In this document: piece by piece, positions 18,755-26,559 of the stretch
Layout of the letters: each line of letters opens with the position of its first letter
Numbering within the stretch: the first letter of the stretch is position 1
DNA from: an uncultured Prevotellaceae bacterium
Lineage (GTDB): Bacteria; Bacteroidota; Bacteroidia; Bacteroidales; Bacteroidaceae
Reading direction: 5' to 3'
Assembly: GCA_947167515.1 (NCBI GenBank)
Contig: CAMVIM010000032.1
Coordinates: 1-43,580 of the forward strand
Length of the DNA stretch: 43,580 bases
Notes under the pieces: generated by a model
What the model saw: the letters and a program-made list of their open reading frames with translations, nothing else
Told to the model about the DNA's origin: nothing
The model's database searches: none
Translations under genes and position numbers: made by a program

Positions 18755-20013
18755 AGAAAGCAATGCTCCACACCAAAGTGTCCGTCAGACTCCGAAAGTC
18801 GGAGCTTCGTGACGAGTGGTATCTTTACCTCGAAGCCTATCCTGTGTTCAAGCCTAGGCATGACAAGCCTTGCCGTGAACGAGAGTATCTAAACCGTATC
18901 ATCAGAACTCCTTTGTGGGACAAGACTCGTCCTGCTCGTATGGATGAATACGGCAACCAATCCTATAAGCCCAAACGTGACGTGAACGGCATCATCGTTT
19001 GTCGTTCAAATGCAGACCGCGAGACGTGTGTCTTTGCCGACAATGTGCGCATCCTCCGCCAGCGTGAATACGACAATGCTGAGCTTTATTCTGACACCGA
19101 ACAAGCTATGGTGGAGAAGAAAGCCAGAGGACAAGAAGACTTCATTGAATATTTCGGAAAGCAGGCAGCTAAACGCTACAAGAATGACACCAAATCCGTC
19201 GGTGTCAATTGGGATAGAGCCCACGACTTGCTGAAGATATTTAACAAGAATAAGCCTTTACCGTTTGCTCAGATTGATATGCACTTGATAGAGAGTTTCA
19301 GGGACTTCTTGCTAAAAGCTCCGCGAGGGGGCAACAAAAGAGGTATCATCTCTCAGAATACAGCTTCCACCTATTTCACTCTTTTCAAGGCGGCTCTACA
19401 TCAGGCATTCATTGACAATTATTTCGACGTTGACATAGCTGCTAAGGTAAAAGGCATTTCGGGAGTAGAAAGTCGCCGTGAGTACCTGACTATCGAGGAA
19501 CTGAACAAACTCGCAGCTACTCCTTGTGATTACCCAATGCTGAAAAAAGCAGCATTCTTTAGTGCTTTGACTGGCCTTAGGCATAGCGATATACGGAAGT
19601 TGAAATGGAGTGAGTTGTCAAAAGAAGGAGACCGCTACCGCATTAACTTCACTCAGAGAAAAACAGGAGGTGTGGAGTACATGCCCATCTCAGAACAAGC
19701 CTACCTTATCTGTGGTGAGCCTGGCGACCCAGACAGACTCGTTTTTGAGGGACTGCAAGACCCATCTTACATCAATCGTCCTGTCAAGGTTTGGGTTGCT
19801 GCAGCTGGTATCAAGAAGAAAATCACGTTCCACTGCTTTCGTCATTCTTACGCAACAAACCAGCTTACAGAGGGCACGGACTTATACACCGTGTCAAAGA
19901 TGTTGGGTCATACCAACATCCGAACCACGCAGATATACGCTAAGGTCGTTGACTCCAAGAAAGAGGAGGCAGCACAAGCCATCAAACTCAATCTTCAAAG
20001 CGATGTGATATAA
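18751..20013 (+). CDS. int: Tyrosine-type site-specific integrase
   Basis: The 420-residue recombinase has its catalytic residues visible: R277 in TGLRHSDIRKLKW, H361-x2-R364 in HCFRHS, H387 in LGHTNIR and the nucleophile Y396 in TQIYAKV. An N-terminal arm-binding region and a SAM-like core-binding region (about residues 130-230) precede the catalytic domain. It should integrate and excise the surrounding element. Its location directly behind dnaK suggests that integration occurred in this intergenic region. No flanking direct repeat could be proven. Confidence 0.92.
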   Translation: MKKAMLHTKVSVRLRKSELRDEWYLYLEAYPVFKPRHDKPCREREYLNRIIRTPLWDKTRPARMDEYGNQSYKPKRDVNGIIVCRSNADRETCVFADNVRILRQREYDNAELYSDTEQAMVEKKARGQEDFIEYFGKQAAKRYKNDTKSVGVNWDRAHDLLKIFNKNKPLPFAQIDMHLIESFRDFLLKAPRGGNKRGIISQNTASTYFTLFKAALHQAFIDNYFDVDIAAKVKGISGVESRREYLTIEELNKLAATPCDYPMLKKAAFFSALTGLRHSDIRKLKWSELSKEGDRYRINFTQRKTGGVEYMPISEQAYLICGEPGDPDRLVFEGLQDPSYINRPVKVWVAAAGIKKKITFHCFRHSYATNQLTEGTDLYTVSKMLGHTNIRTTQIYAKVVDSKKEEAAQAIKLNLQSDVI

Positions 20014-20093
20014 ACCCATCAAACACCTACTAAGGTCAAGTCATCTTCTATGCAATAGCAAAGGTGGCTTGGCCTGTCTTTTAACTTTCTTTC

Positions 20094-20136
20094 ATACGGA
20101 ATAGCCTACGGAAGTGTCCCGTAAGCCATTCCGTAT
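20094..20136. repeat. 18-bp inverted repeat downstream of the integrase
   Basis: ATACGGAATAGCCTACGG (20094-20111) is mirrored by CCGTAAGCCATTCCGTAT (20119-20136), with two mismatches and a 7-nt spacer. A further direct copy lies at 20224-20241. Its size and spot next to int suggest a recombinase or excisionase binding site; it could also fold as a hairpin in RNA. Confidence 0.8.
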
Positions 20137-20175
20137 CTCAATTATTTTCGATTTCTATTGTTAAATGATGTTTCT

Positions 20176-20207
20176 GAAACCGCCTGATTTCAAGCGGTTT
20201 CGGTTAT
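20176..20207 (+). terminator. Hairpin, possible integrase terminator
   Basis: GAAACCGC (20176-20183) pairs with GCGGTTTC (20194-20201), with a 10-nt loop and the T-containing tail GGTTATTT. It is a plausible but weak intrinsic terminator about 160 bp after int. Confidence 0.4.
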
Positions 20208-20223
20208 TTATTGATTGTTGTTA

Positions 20224-20241
20224 ATACGGAACGGCATACGG
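20224..20241. repeat. Third copy of the 18-bp ATACGGAA motif
   Basis: ATACGGAACGGCATACGG matches the left arm of the repeat at 20094 at 15 of 18 positions, in the same orientation. Confidence 0.7.
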
Positions 20242-20261
20242 GAAGCTTTCGCCCATTTTTC

Positions 20262-20284
20262 TGCCCTTGCGAAGGGCATTTTAT
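20262..20284 (+). terminator. TGCCCTT hairpin before the excisionase-like gene
   Basis: TGCCCTT (20262-20268), loop GCG, AAGGGCA (20272-20278), then TTTTATT. It is a compact perfect stem with a T-run, immediately before the next promoter. Confidence 0.55.
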
Positions 20285-20297
20285 TGCACTATCTTTG
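20267..20297 (+). promoter_or_regulatory. Promoter of the replication genes
   Basis: TTG (20267-20269) and TATCTTTG (20290-20297) are 20 bp apart, as in Bacteroidetes promoters. The -33 box lies in the preceding hairpin. The excisionase-like gene starts 65 bp downstream. Confidence 0.65.
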
Positions 20298-20361
20298 CAG
20301 CCGAATTCAAATAAACGCTGACTGCGCAGTCGCAAAGTATTAACATCAAATTTCATTTAAT

Positions 20362-20757
20362 ATGGAAGATAGAAAACATACGTCGAGTGGCGTTCCCACC
20401 TTTGACATGATTCCCATGCTGATGGCGAATCTTCTCGAAGACAACAAGATTCTGTCAGCAAAGATTGATGCCCTCAACAGAAAGATCTCGGCATCTGTAG
20501 GTAATAACAAGGACGATGACCAGCGCATGGATGTAAATGAAGCACAGAAGTACATTCCTGGTCATCCCGCAGTCCAAACCATCTATGGCTGGACATCCAA
20601 CAATATGATACCATATCATAAGGTTGGCAAGCGCATCTATTTCGTCAAGTCAGAACTTGATGCCTGGCTCACAAAGGAGCAGCACAAGTCTCAGGAGGAC
20701 TTGCGTAAAGAAGCTGAGGAATATGTGAACAATCGGAGAAAACAACCTACACTGTAA
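20362..20757 (+). CDS. Excisionase-like helix-turn-helix protein
   Basis: This is a 131-residue protein. The N-terminal half is a helical, probably coiled-coil segment (MANLLEDNKILSAKIDALNR). The C-terminal half is a HTH_17/excisionase-type winged helix: MDVNEAQKYI, then TIYGWTSNNMIPYHKVGKRI. It lies 6 bp before the primase gene. Comparable small HTH genes precede primase genes in Bacteroidetes elements. Its role, whether excision, replication control or transcription, is inferred only. Confidence 0.75.
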   Translation: MEDRKHTSSGVPTFDMIPMLMANLLEDNKILSAKIDALNRKISASVGNNKDDDQRMDVNEAQKYIPGHPAVQTIYGWTSNNMIPYHKVGKRIYFVKSELDAWLTKEQHKSQEDLRKEAEEYVNNRRKQPTL

Positions 20758-20763
20758 TAAGGT

Positions 20764-23700
20764 ATGAGAATCGCTTCTAACATCATTGATACGATAAAGG
20801 CAAAAGCCGACATCGTTGAGGTCATCGGTGAATATGTTCACCTGACCAAGAAGGGGCAGAATTATACAGGACTATGCCCATTTCATAATGACAGCACACC
20901 GTCATTAACTGTCAGTTCTGCTAAGGGCATCTACAAGTGTTTTGCTTGTGATGCCTCTGGCGATGTAATTAAGTTCTTGCAGGATTATCTTAAAATCTCT
21001 TTTGTTGAAGCCGTGAAAATGCTGGCAAAGAAGTATGGTGTAGAGATTCCTGAAGATTCCTATTCATCCATTGATGATGAAGACCAGCGTAAACGTGAGT
21101 CTATGTTCATTATCAATGACTATGCATCTAAGTATTATGCAGAGAATCTATTTGCCGACACAGACGAAGCGCGCAAGGCTCTTTCCTATGCGACAAATCG
21201 TTGGCCACAAGACTTCATCCGTATCTTTGGTATCGGCTATGCCAGCAATAGTTGGGACTCATTTTCTCTGTGGGCTAATGAAAAGGGACTTGACAAAGAC
21301 CTTTTGCTTGAATTGGGACTTGTCAAGAAGAAAAGTATGAGCGATGATGTTTATGACACATTTCGTGGCAGAATAATGATCCCCGTTCGTGACAAGCAAC
21401 ATCGAATCATTGCTTTCACCGCAAGGATTCTGCCTGACATCCTTGCCAATGACTCTAATGCTCCCAAGTATATCAATTCTTCTACATCTCTTATATATGA
21501 TAAGGGCAGTAGCCTGTTCGGTATTGATGTGGCATGGAACTCAGCATCAAAAGCTGGTGTGATGAACCTGGTAGAGGGAGCACCAGACGTAATACGTTTG
21601 CAGGTTATTGGTGCCTCTAATACTGTTGCCCCTCTCGGTTCTTCGTGGACAGAAGCACAACTCAGTATATTGAAACGCATAACGAGCAGACTCAACATCA
21701 TTCCAGATAGTGATATTCCCAAAGATGGAGAACACTTTGGCGTTGGATTTACAAGTGCCATGCGCACAGGGAAATTGGCATTGTCCCTTGGGTTTACCGC
21801 TACCATACAGGAAATTCCAATCGGTGATTGGAAAAATGATCCCGATTCATACATGGTATCAAAAGACAAACTGGATGAATTAACTATACAAGATTTTGTG
21901 ATGTGGTGTGCTTCAAAAGTCATAAATCTTGACGAAGAAAACATACCACAACAGGCAAAAGCCATCCATGAGGTTGTGGAACTTGTTAAGACGATTCCTG
22001 ACAAAGTCCTTCAGGAGTCATACACGGATAAACTCATCAGTGTTTATGGACATGAAGACATGTGGAAGCGTGAAATCATGGGAATTCAATCCATGTCAAT
22101 TCCAGTTGTCAGTTCAGCCATAAGTGACGAAGAATATGCCGCCCTTTTCAAAGGCACGGAGATTAAGGTTGGCAACAACTGCTATTATGGTTATACAAAG
22201 GAGGGCGAGAAGGAAATCTCCAACTTCATCATGATTCCACTCTACCTGATTCGTGACGGTGCATCTGCTTCTCGTGTATTCATTCTCCGAAACGTCATGG
22301 GCTTTGAAGTTCGTATAGAGTTCAGTATAGAGGAAATGACTGTGTTGCAGAAGTTCCGCAACCGTATTGAACGTGAAGTAAACTTCATGTGGTATGGCAC
22401 GTCGGCCAAGTTCAACAAGTTGCAAGGTATCCTCTACTCCAGTATGGAGGTCATTACTAAGATTTCTACTCTTGGATGGCAGAAGATAGGTTTCTTCGCT
22501 TTTGGAAACGGCATCATTCTCAATGGTGAATGGCATCCGGTAAACGAAGAAGGCATTGTGCGATTGGGAAATCCGTTAGGCTCATTCTATCTCCCTGCCT
22601 TCTCCAAGATGAATGAAGATAATAGCGAGAAGTTCCTCTTTGAACAAAAGTTCATTCATCTGCCAGAGAGCAAAGTGCGTTTCTTCCAGTTTGCCACACA
22701 AATGCGGTTGGTCTATGGCGACAATGCCATCATCGGTATCTGTTTCATAGTGGTATGCCTCTTTCGTGACATTATCATTCGTCATCGCCGAGAGTTTCCA
22801 ACGCTCTTCTTGTTTGGTCCAAAGGGAACAGGAAAAACAGCCTTCGGGGAACTGCTGCAAAGTGTATTCGTCTATAATGGTGATCATCCGAACCTTCGAA
22901 CATCTACTATGCCGAGCCTTGCTACCGTCTTGTCACAAGCTGAAGATGCCATCATGCACCTTGACGAATACAAGAACGACATCGATGTGGAGAAGATTGA
23001 ACTGTTGAAAGGACTTTGGGATTGCCAAGGACGAAGCAAGCTTGACATAGAAACCCGCAAACGTGAACAGTCAAAAGTTCTCAGTGGCGTGATTGTCAGT
23101 GGACAGGAGAAACCAACCGTTGATATTGCCTTGTATTCTCGCCAATGTGTGTTGCCCTTCCACAAGGACACACATACTGTTGAAGAAAAAGAGAACTTCC
23201 GTGTCCTGAAAGATTGGGAGTATGAAGGAACTTCCTACATCGTTTTGGAACTATTGCAGGTACGAACACAGTTTGAGCAATCCTATAAAGACTGCTATGA
23301 ACAGGCTGTCAAGAATATCTGCACATCATTGACATTCTGTATTGATGAGCGCATCCTTCATAACTGGTCTGTCGTATTGGCATCCTATATGGCTGTGCAG
23401 CACCATATTCAGTTTCCGTTTACCTATGAAGAAGTGTTTAAGACTGTACTCAATGGCGTGGAATATCAGAACGAAGAATGTCTGCACAGCAATGAACTGA
23501 GCATTTTCTGGAAGACCATAGACTATCTCAAACAAGACAATCAGATATACGGACTATGTGATTATCGTATCCACGAATATACAAGTCTGAAGGTTGACAT
23601 CAAGATGGATGGTAGACGGCAGACCGTCACAAGAGAATATGGCAATGCAAAGAAGATTCTCATGATTCCAACCAACAGCCGTATGTTTGCACTCTATGCG

Positions 23701-23988
23701 CTCCACCTTCAAAAGACTCGTGAGAAGGTTATTCCTGAGAATACGCTGAAGTATTATCTTGAGAACTCTCCCGAATACATAGGTAAGGTAAATAGCGTAA
23801 GGTTTGCTTCTGTAGAGAATGTGAAGGACTGGCCTCGTCAATTCTCCGCAAAGTGCTTTCAATGCCAGCCACGACTGAGCGAGAAGCCTGTTCAGGCATT
23901 CTGTCTTGACTTTGAAGCCGTAGAAGCAGCCTATGGAGTCAGTCTGTATTCTGATTACATGGCTTTTGACCTAGCTCACAATTCGTAA
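20764..23988 (+). CDS. Mobile-element primase with CHC2 zinc finger, TOPRIM and P-loop ATPase
   Basis: The 1074-residue protein starts with a DnaG-like zinc-binding domain: CPFHNDSTPS, then CFACDASGDVIKF (about residues 38-70). A TOPRIM-type segment lies about 240-330 (VEGAPDVIRL with PDSDIP). The middle-to-C-terminal part has Walker A GPKGTGKT (about 685-692) and Walker B-like AIMHLDEYKND, like replicative helicases or DUF927-type ATPases. I infer that it starts and unwinds DNA during replication of the excised or transferred element. Its codon use and GC content lie between those of the core region and the AT-rich cargo. Confidence 0.85.
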   Translation: MRIASNIIDTIKAKADIVEVIGEYVHLTKKGQNYTGLCPFHNDSTPSLTVSSAKGIYKCFACDASGDVIKFLQDYLKISFVEAVKMLAKKYGVEIPEDSYSSIDDEDQRKRESMFIINDYASKYYAENLFADTDEARKALSYATNRWPQDFIRIFGIGYASNSWDSFSLWANEKGLDKDLLLELGLVKKKSMSDDVYDTFRGRIMIPVRDKQHRIIAFTARILPDILANDSNAPKYINSSTSLIYDKGSSLFGIDVAWNSASKAGVMNLVEGAPDVIRLQVIGASNTVAPLGSSWTEAQLSILKRITSRLNIIPDSDIPKDGEHFGVGFTSAMRTGKLALSLGFTATIQEIPIGDWKNDPDSYMVSKDKLDELTIQDFVMWCASKVINLDEENIPQQAKAIHEVVELVKTIPDKVLQESYTDKLISVYGHEDMWKREIMGIQSMSIPVVSSAISDEEYAALFKGTEIKVGNNCYYGYTKEGEKEISNFIMIPLYLIRDGASASRVFILRNVMGFEVRIEFSIEEMTVLQKFRNRIEREVNFMWYGTSAKFNKLQGILYSSMEVITKISTLGWQKIGFFAFGNGIILNGEWHPVNEEGIVRLGNPLGSFYLPAFSKMNEDNSEKFLFEQKFIHLPESKVRFFQFATQMRLVYGDNAIIGICFIVVCLFRDIIIRHRREFPTLFLFGPKGTGKTAFGELLQSVFVYNGDHPNLRTSTMPSLATVLSQAEDAIMHLDEYKNDIDVEKIELLKGLWDCQGRSKLDIETRKREQSKVLSGVIVSGQEKPTVDIALYSRQCVLPFHKDTHTVEEKENFRVLKDWEYEGTSYIVLELLQVRTQFEQSYKDCYEQAVKNICTSLTFCIDERILHNWSVVLASYMAVQHHIQFPFTYEEVFKTVLNGVEYQNEECLHSNELSIFWKTIDYLKQDNQIYGLCDYRIHEYTSLKVDIKMDGRRQTVTREYGNAKKILMIPTNSRMFALYALHLQKTREKVIPENTLKYYLENSPEYIGKVNSVRFASVENVKDWPRQFSAKCFQCQPRLSEKPVQAFCLDFEAVEAAYGVSLYSDYMAFDLAHNS

Positions 23989-24121
23989 AGTTCACATACA
24001 TCTTCTACAATCTCTACAATAGTAATAATCAATGTAGTATATCATCAAACTTTTTCATACAAACATAATACACGCACCTACAAGTTTTACCCAACTTGGA
24101 GTGAGAGAATCGTAATTTCAA

Positions 24122-24140
24122 CCACCTGGCAGGTGGGACA
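24122..24140. repeat. CCACCTG palindrome with first AGGTGGGACA copy
   Basis: CCACCTG (24122-24128) and CAGGTGG (24130-24136) form a perfect 7-bp palindrome around one base. It extends into AGGTGGGACA (24131-24140), a 10-mer that recurs inverted at 24599-24608 and direct at 24659-24668. It lies 37 bp before the winged-helix gene. The rest of the gap 23,989-24,176 shows nothing else recognisable. Confidence 0.7.
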
Positions 24141-24176
24141 CAGCAAATTGTTTTACCCATCAAATAATACCAACTT

Positions 24177-24806
24177 ATGCGATACACTAATGTCAGATAC
24201 AGCACACTTCTGAATGAAGCGCAGTATGATTACCTGTCGGATGAATGTCAGGACATCAACCGAATGAAGTGCTTCAAGACCTTTGTACGTCTGGCTGTCA
24301 TGGAACAGACCAAGGTAACGAAGACGCACTTTTCTGCTGTCCTACAGCCAGGGCAGTTCATAGCTTCAAAGGTCGAGCTTTCCCTGATGTGGGGTTGCAA
24401 CCGAAAGACCGCCACCCGAATCATCAAGGAGTTTAATCAGATGGGCATTCTCCGTTCTGAACCATCAAACCGAACGACCATCCACACGCTGCTGTGTCTG
24501 TCTGTTTGGTTCACTGATCAGCGGACAATCAAGAATCCCTTCTTTGTCAGCAACCCTACGGTCAAGCCCATAGAGAAGCCGACAAGACCGACTAATCATG
24601 TCCCACCTAAAAGCGGTGCTGAAACAGTTGAAGTCAGCAAGCCGACAACAACAGATTCAGGTGGGACATCTTCTGCCGTTTCTGATGACATGCAAGAGAG
24701 GAACATACAACCTACTGCCGTGGAAAAACCACAGCAGCCTTCTTGCCATCAAGACAGGAGCTTTCTCCAAGAGGAATCGACAAAAGGGAAAGGAACAGAA
24801 GTATGA
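24177..24806 (+). CDS. Winged-helix replication or regulatory protein
   Basis: The 209-residue protein has an N-terminal half (about 1-115) that looks like a winged-helix DNA-binding domain: FIASKVELSLMWGCNRKTATRI reads as a recognition helix-turn-helix, with a following wing GILRSEPSNRTTIHTLL. The C-terminal half is a low-complexity Pro/Thr/Ser/Lys tail without predicted fold. It resembles DnaD/RepA-type helper proteins found between primase and mobilisation genes in Bacteroidetes elements. The AGGTGGGACA sites before and inside the gene could be its binding sites. Confidence 0.6.
   Translation: MRYTNVRYSTLLNEAQYDYLSDECQDINRMKCFKTFVRLAVMEQTKVTKTHFSAVLQPGQFIASKVELSLMWGCNRKTATRIIKEFNQMGILRSEPSNRTTIHTLLCLSVWFTDQRTIKNPFFVSNPTVKPIEKPTRPTNHVPPKSGAETVEVSKPTTTDSGGTSSAVSDDMQERNIQPTAVEKPQQPSCHQDRSFLQEESTKGKGTEV
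24599..24668. repeat. Inverted pair of AGGTGGGACA sites
   Basis: TGTCCCACCT (24599-24608) and AGGTGGGACA (24659-24668) are exact reverse complements, 50 bp apart. Both repeat the site at 24131-24140. Confidence 0.7.
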
Positions 24807-24860
24807 GCGTAGCGTGGCATTTCGTAACGTGATGGGAGGGAAAAAGGCTTGCCTTGTTAT

Positions 24861-24902
24861 AGCCCACTATAACTACACGCTACGCTTTCGTAGTTGTGGG
24901 CT
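24861..24902. other. Candidate origin of transfer (oriT) hairpin
   Basis: AGCCCAC (24861-24867) pairs with GTGGGCT (24896-24902), and an inner ACTAC (24872-24876) pairs with GTAGT (24890-24894). A further CTACG-CTTT-CGTAG is nested inside. It lies 267 bp upstream of the MobV relaxase gene in a non-coding stretch, the usual position of oriT. The nick site is not determined. Confidence 0.5.
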
Positions 24903-24939
24903 CTTCCGAGGGACTCATGGCTTTGCCCTAAGAACCCAC

Positions 24940-25136
24940 AAGGCTCTGCCCTTGACCCGTTCAGGACGCTGCCCCGAAACCTCGGCAAGGGCTGTCAGCC
25001 CTATGCAACCTGACCAGCGAGTGACCCTCTCTCTGGACTCTCCGCTCAATGGCATCTGCCCCTGAGAACCCTGAGCAGGAAGTGGCTCTCTCCCTGCACT
25101 CTCCAATCAAGGCTCTGCCCCGATACCCTGAAACCA
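24940..25136 (+). repeat. Imperfect tandem repeats of about 60 bp before the relaxase gene
   Basis: Two units (about 25,020-25,078 and 25,081-25,136) share blocks such as GTGGCTCTCTCCCTGCACTC, ACTCTCC, TCAA, TCTGCCCC and ACCCTGA. A half unit (AAGGCTCTGCCC-TTGACCC) lies near 24,940. No gene is supported in 24,807-25,168; the stretch appears to be an oriT-type region. Confidence 0.6.
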
Positions 25137-25168
25137 GTTATACAACAAATCCACTAAAGTAGAATTTT

Positions 25169-26497
25169 ATGAGTACAACAGCTAAAGCATCCGAGCACAT
25201 CAAGCCGTGCAACATCGCCCAATGTGAGCGACACAACAGGAGGGACGCAGACTACATAGCATCCCTCAATCCTGCAAGGCTATATATACGCACCGAACTG
25301 ACCCGCGACAATGAGACCTATGTCGCACCTGACATGGTGGGCATCAACCTTCAGCAGCACTACGACAATCTCAAAGCACTGGTCAAGGAAAAGACTGGTC
25401 GAGCCATGCAGGAGAAGGACGTGGAATATACCGACAAGAAAGGAGTGAAACGTGTCCGCAAGGGCAGCAGTCCCATCCGTGAGGGCGTTGTCAACATCAA
25501 GCCAGACACAACGATGGATGACCTGCTGCAATATACTGAACGAGTACATGAGAGGTGGGGCATCAGAGCCATTCAGATACACATGCACAAGGACGAAGGG
25601 CATTATGAGAGTCCAGAGGACAGATCCACATGGCGACCCAACCTTCATGCACACATCATCTGGGACTGGATAGACCACGCAACTGGCAAGTCCTACAAGC
25701 TGAATGCCGAGGACATGTCAGAGATTCAGGACATGGTAGCTGAGACATTGGACATGCAGCGAGGGCAAAAAAAGTCCGAGACGGGGCTTGACCATTTAGA
25801 GCGAAACGACTTCATCATCCAGAAGCAGGAGAACAAAAAGAAGCAGCTTCAAGAAGAGACACAGAAAGCCATCACCGAGAAGGAGAAAGCTGAAGCAGAG
25901 GTTGAAGTGGCGAAAACAGAAGTGGCAGATTTGTGGAAGGCACATGACTTATTGACAGATTCAAATCGCACAAAAAAAGAGCGCAGCAACCGTCTCGACT
26001 TTGACATCAGAACCAAGACGAATCGTTCCAAATCGCTTGACGAAGTAATAGATGCAAAAGAGCAGAAGATTAATCAACTGGAAGAGAAAGCCAATGTGAA
26101 GCTGCAAGACCTCTACACCATCAAGGAGCATGGTGACTGGCAAGACCCTATGTTCTTTGGTATGTCCGCCTATATCTACCGTTTTGATGAGGGATTACAG
26201 TTCTGCATAAAAGCCATTCAGGATTTCGCCTATTCAGGCTTTGGCTGTCGTGGCGGCAAGCATGGCGACATCTTTTGGGATAATGAGTCGTTTGCCATCA
26301 AGCAATACATGAAGATGTTTGCCGACCTCGCAAGTGCAACCTTGAAGCAGGTGGCTAACTGGTTCGTATGGCTGGCAAGCACTTTGGGCAAGTTCAATGC
26401 CAATGAACAGAAACGCGCTCACAATGAGGTTCAAGATATTGCCGATGGTAGATACGATGGACGAATACAAAAATACCAGCAAGGGGTATCAAGATAA
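25169..26497 (+). CDS. MobV-family relaxase (Mob/Pre)
   Basis: The 442-residue protein has an N-terminal relaxase domain (about 1-215) with histidine motifs typical of the Mob_Pre family: HMHKDEGHYE (H138, H140) and NLHAHIIWDW (H160, H162). These should bind the metal at the nicking centre. Residues about 215-320 are a long charged coiled coil (KKQLQEETQKAITEKEKAEA). The C-terminal part is unrecognised. It nicks oriT and pilots the strand into the recipient when a helper conjugation system is present. It is the last gene of the backbone; the next genes are on the other strand and AT-rich. Confidence 0.85.
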   Translation: MSTTAKASEHIKPCNIAQCERHNRRDADYIASLNPARLYIRTELTRDNETYVAPDMVGINLQQHYDNLKALVKEKTGRAMQEKDVEYTDKKGVKRVRKGSSPIREGVVNIKPDTTMDDLLQYTERVHERWGIRAIQIHMHKDEGHYESPEDRSTWRPNLHAHIIWDWIDHATGKSYKLNAEDMSEIQDMVAETLDMQRGQKKSETGLDHLERNDFIIQKQENKKKQLQEETQKAITEKEKAEAEVEVAKTEVADLWKAHDLLTDSNRTKKERSNRLDFDIRTKTNRSKSLDEVIDAKEQKINQLEEKANVKLQDLYTIKEHGDWQDPMFFGMSAYIYRFDEGLQFCIKAIQDFAYSGFGCRGGKHGDIFWDNESFAIKQYMKMFADLASATLKQVANWFVWLASTLGKFNANEQKRAHNEVQDIADGRYDGRIQKYQQGVSR

Positions 26498-26520
26498 TAT
26501 TATTTGATAGTAAATACCCC
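26483..26520. terminator. Terminator between the relaxase gene and the RES gene
   Basis: GGGGTAT (26483-26489) and ATACCCC (26514-26520) enclose a second pairing (TATCAA with TTGATA). The hairpin overlaps the mob stop codon at 26495-26497 and lies between convergent genes. It lacks a long T-run. Confidence 0.45.
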
Positions 26521-26559
26521 AATTCCCAATGCAATATGAGTTTGTTCCATCGTAAATTA

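Larger units (their letters stand above)
18060..26520 (+). mobile_element. Backbone of an integrative mobilisable element
   Basis: Between dnaK and the AT-rich cargo lie, all on the plus strand: a zinc-finger/HTH protein, a tyrosine integrase, an excisionase-like HTH protein, a CHC2/TOPRIM primase, a winged-helix protein, a candidate oriT and a MobV relaxase. This set fits mobilisable elements of Bacteroidales that integrate with their own recombinase and are moved by a helper conjugation system. No conjugation (tra) genes were seen. The left boundary is inferred to lie just after the dnaK terminator. The right boundary is not found and may be past the end of the window, which would make 26,520-43,580 cargo of the same element. 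Confidence 0.72.

Noticed and set aside
18073..20158. Direct repeat TCGATTTCTAT (18073-18083 and 20148-20158) as attachment cores
   Set aside because: The 11-bp match is short and AT-rich and encloses only the integrase genes, not the element; no partner was found near the right edge.
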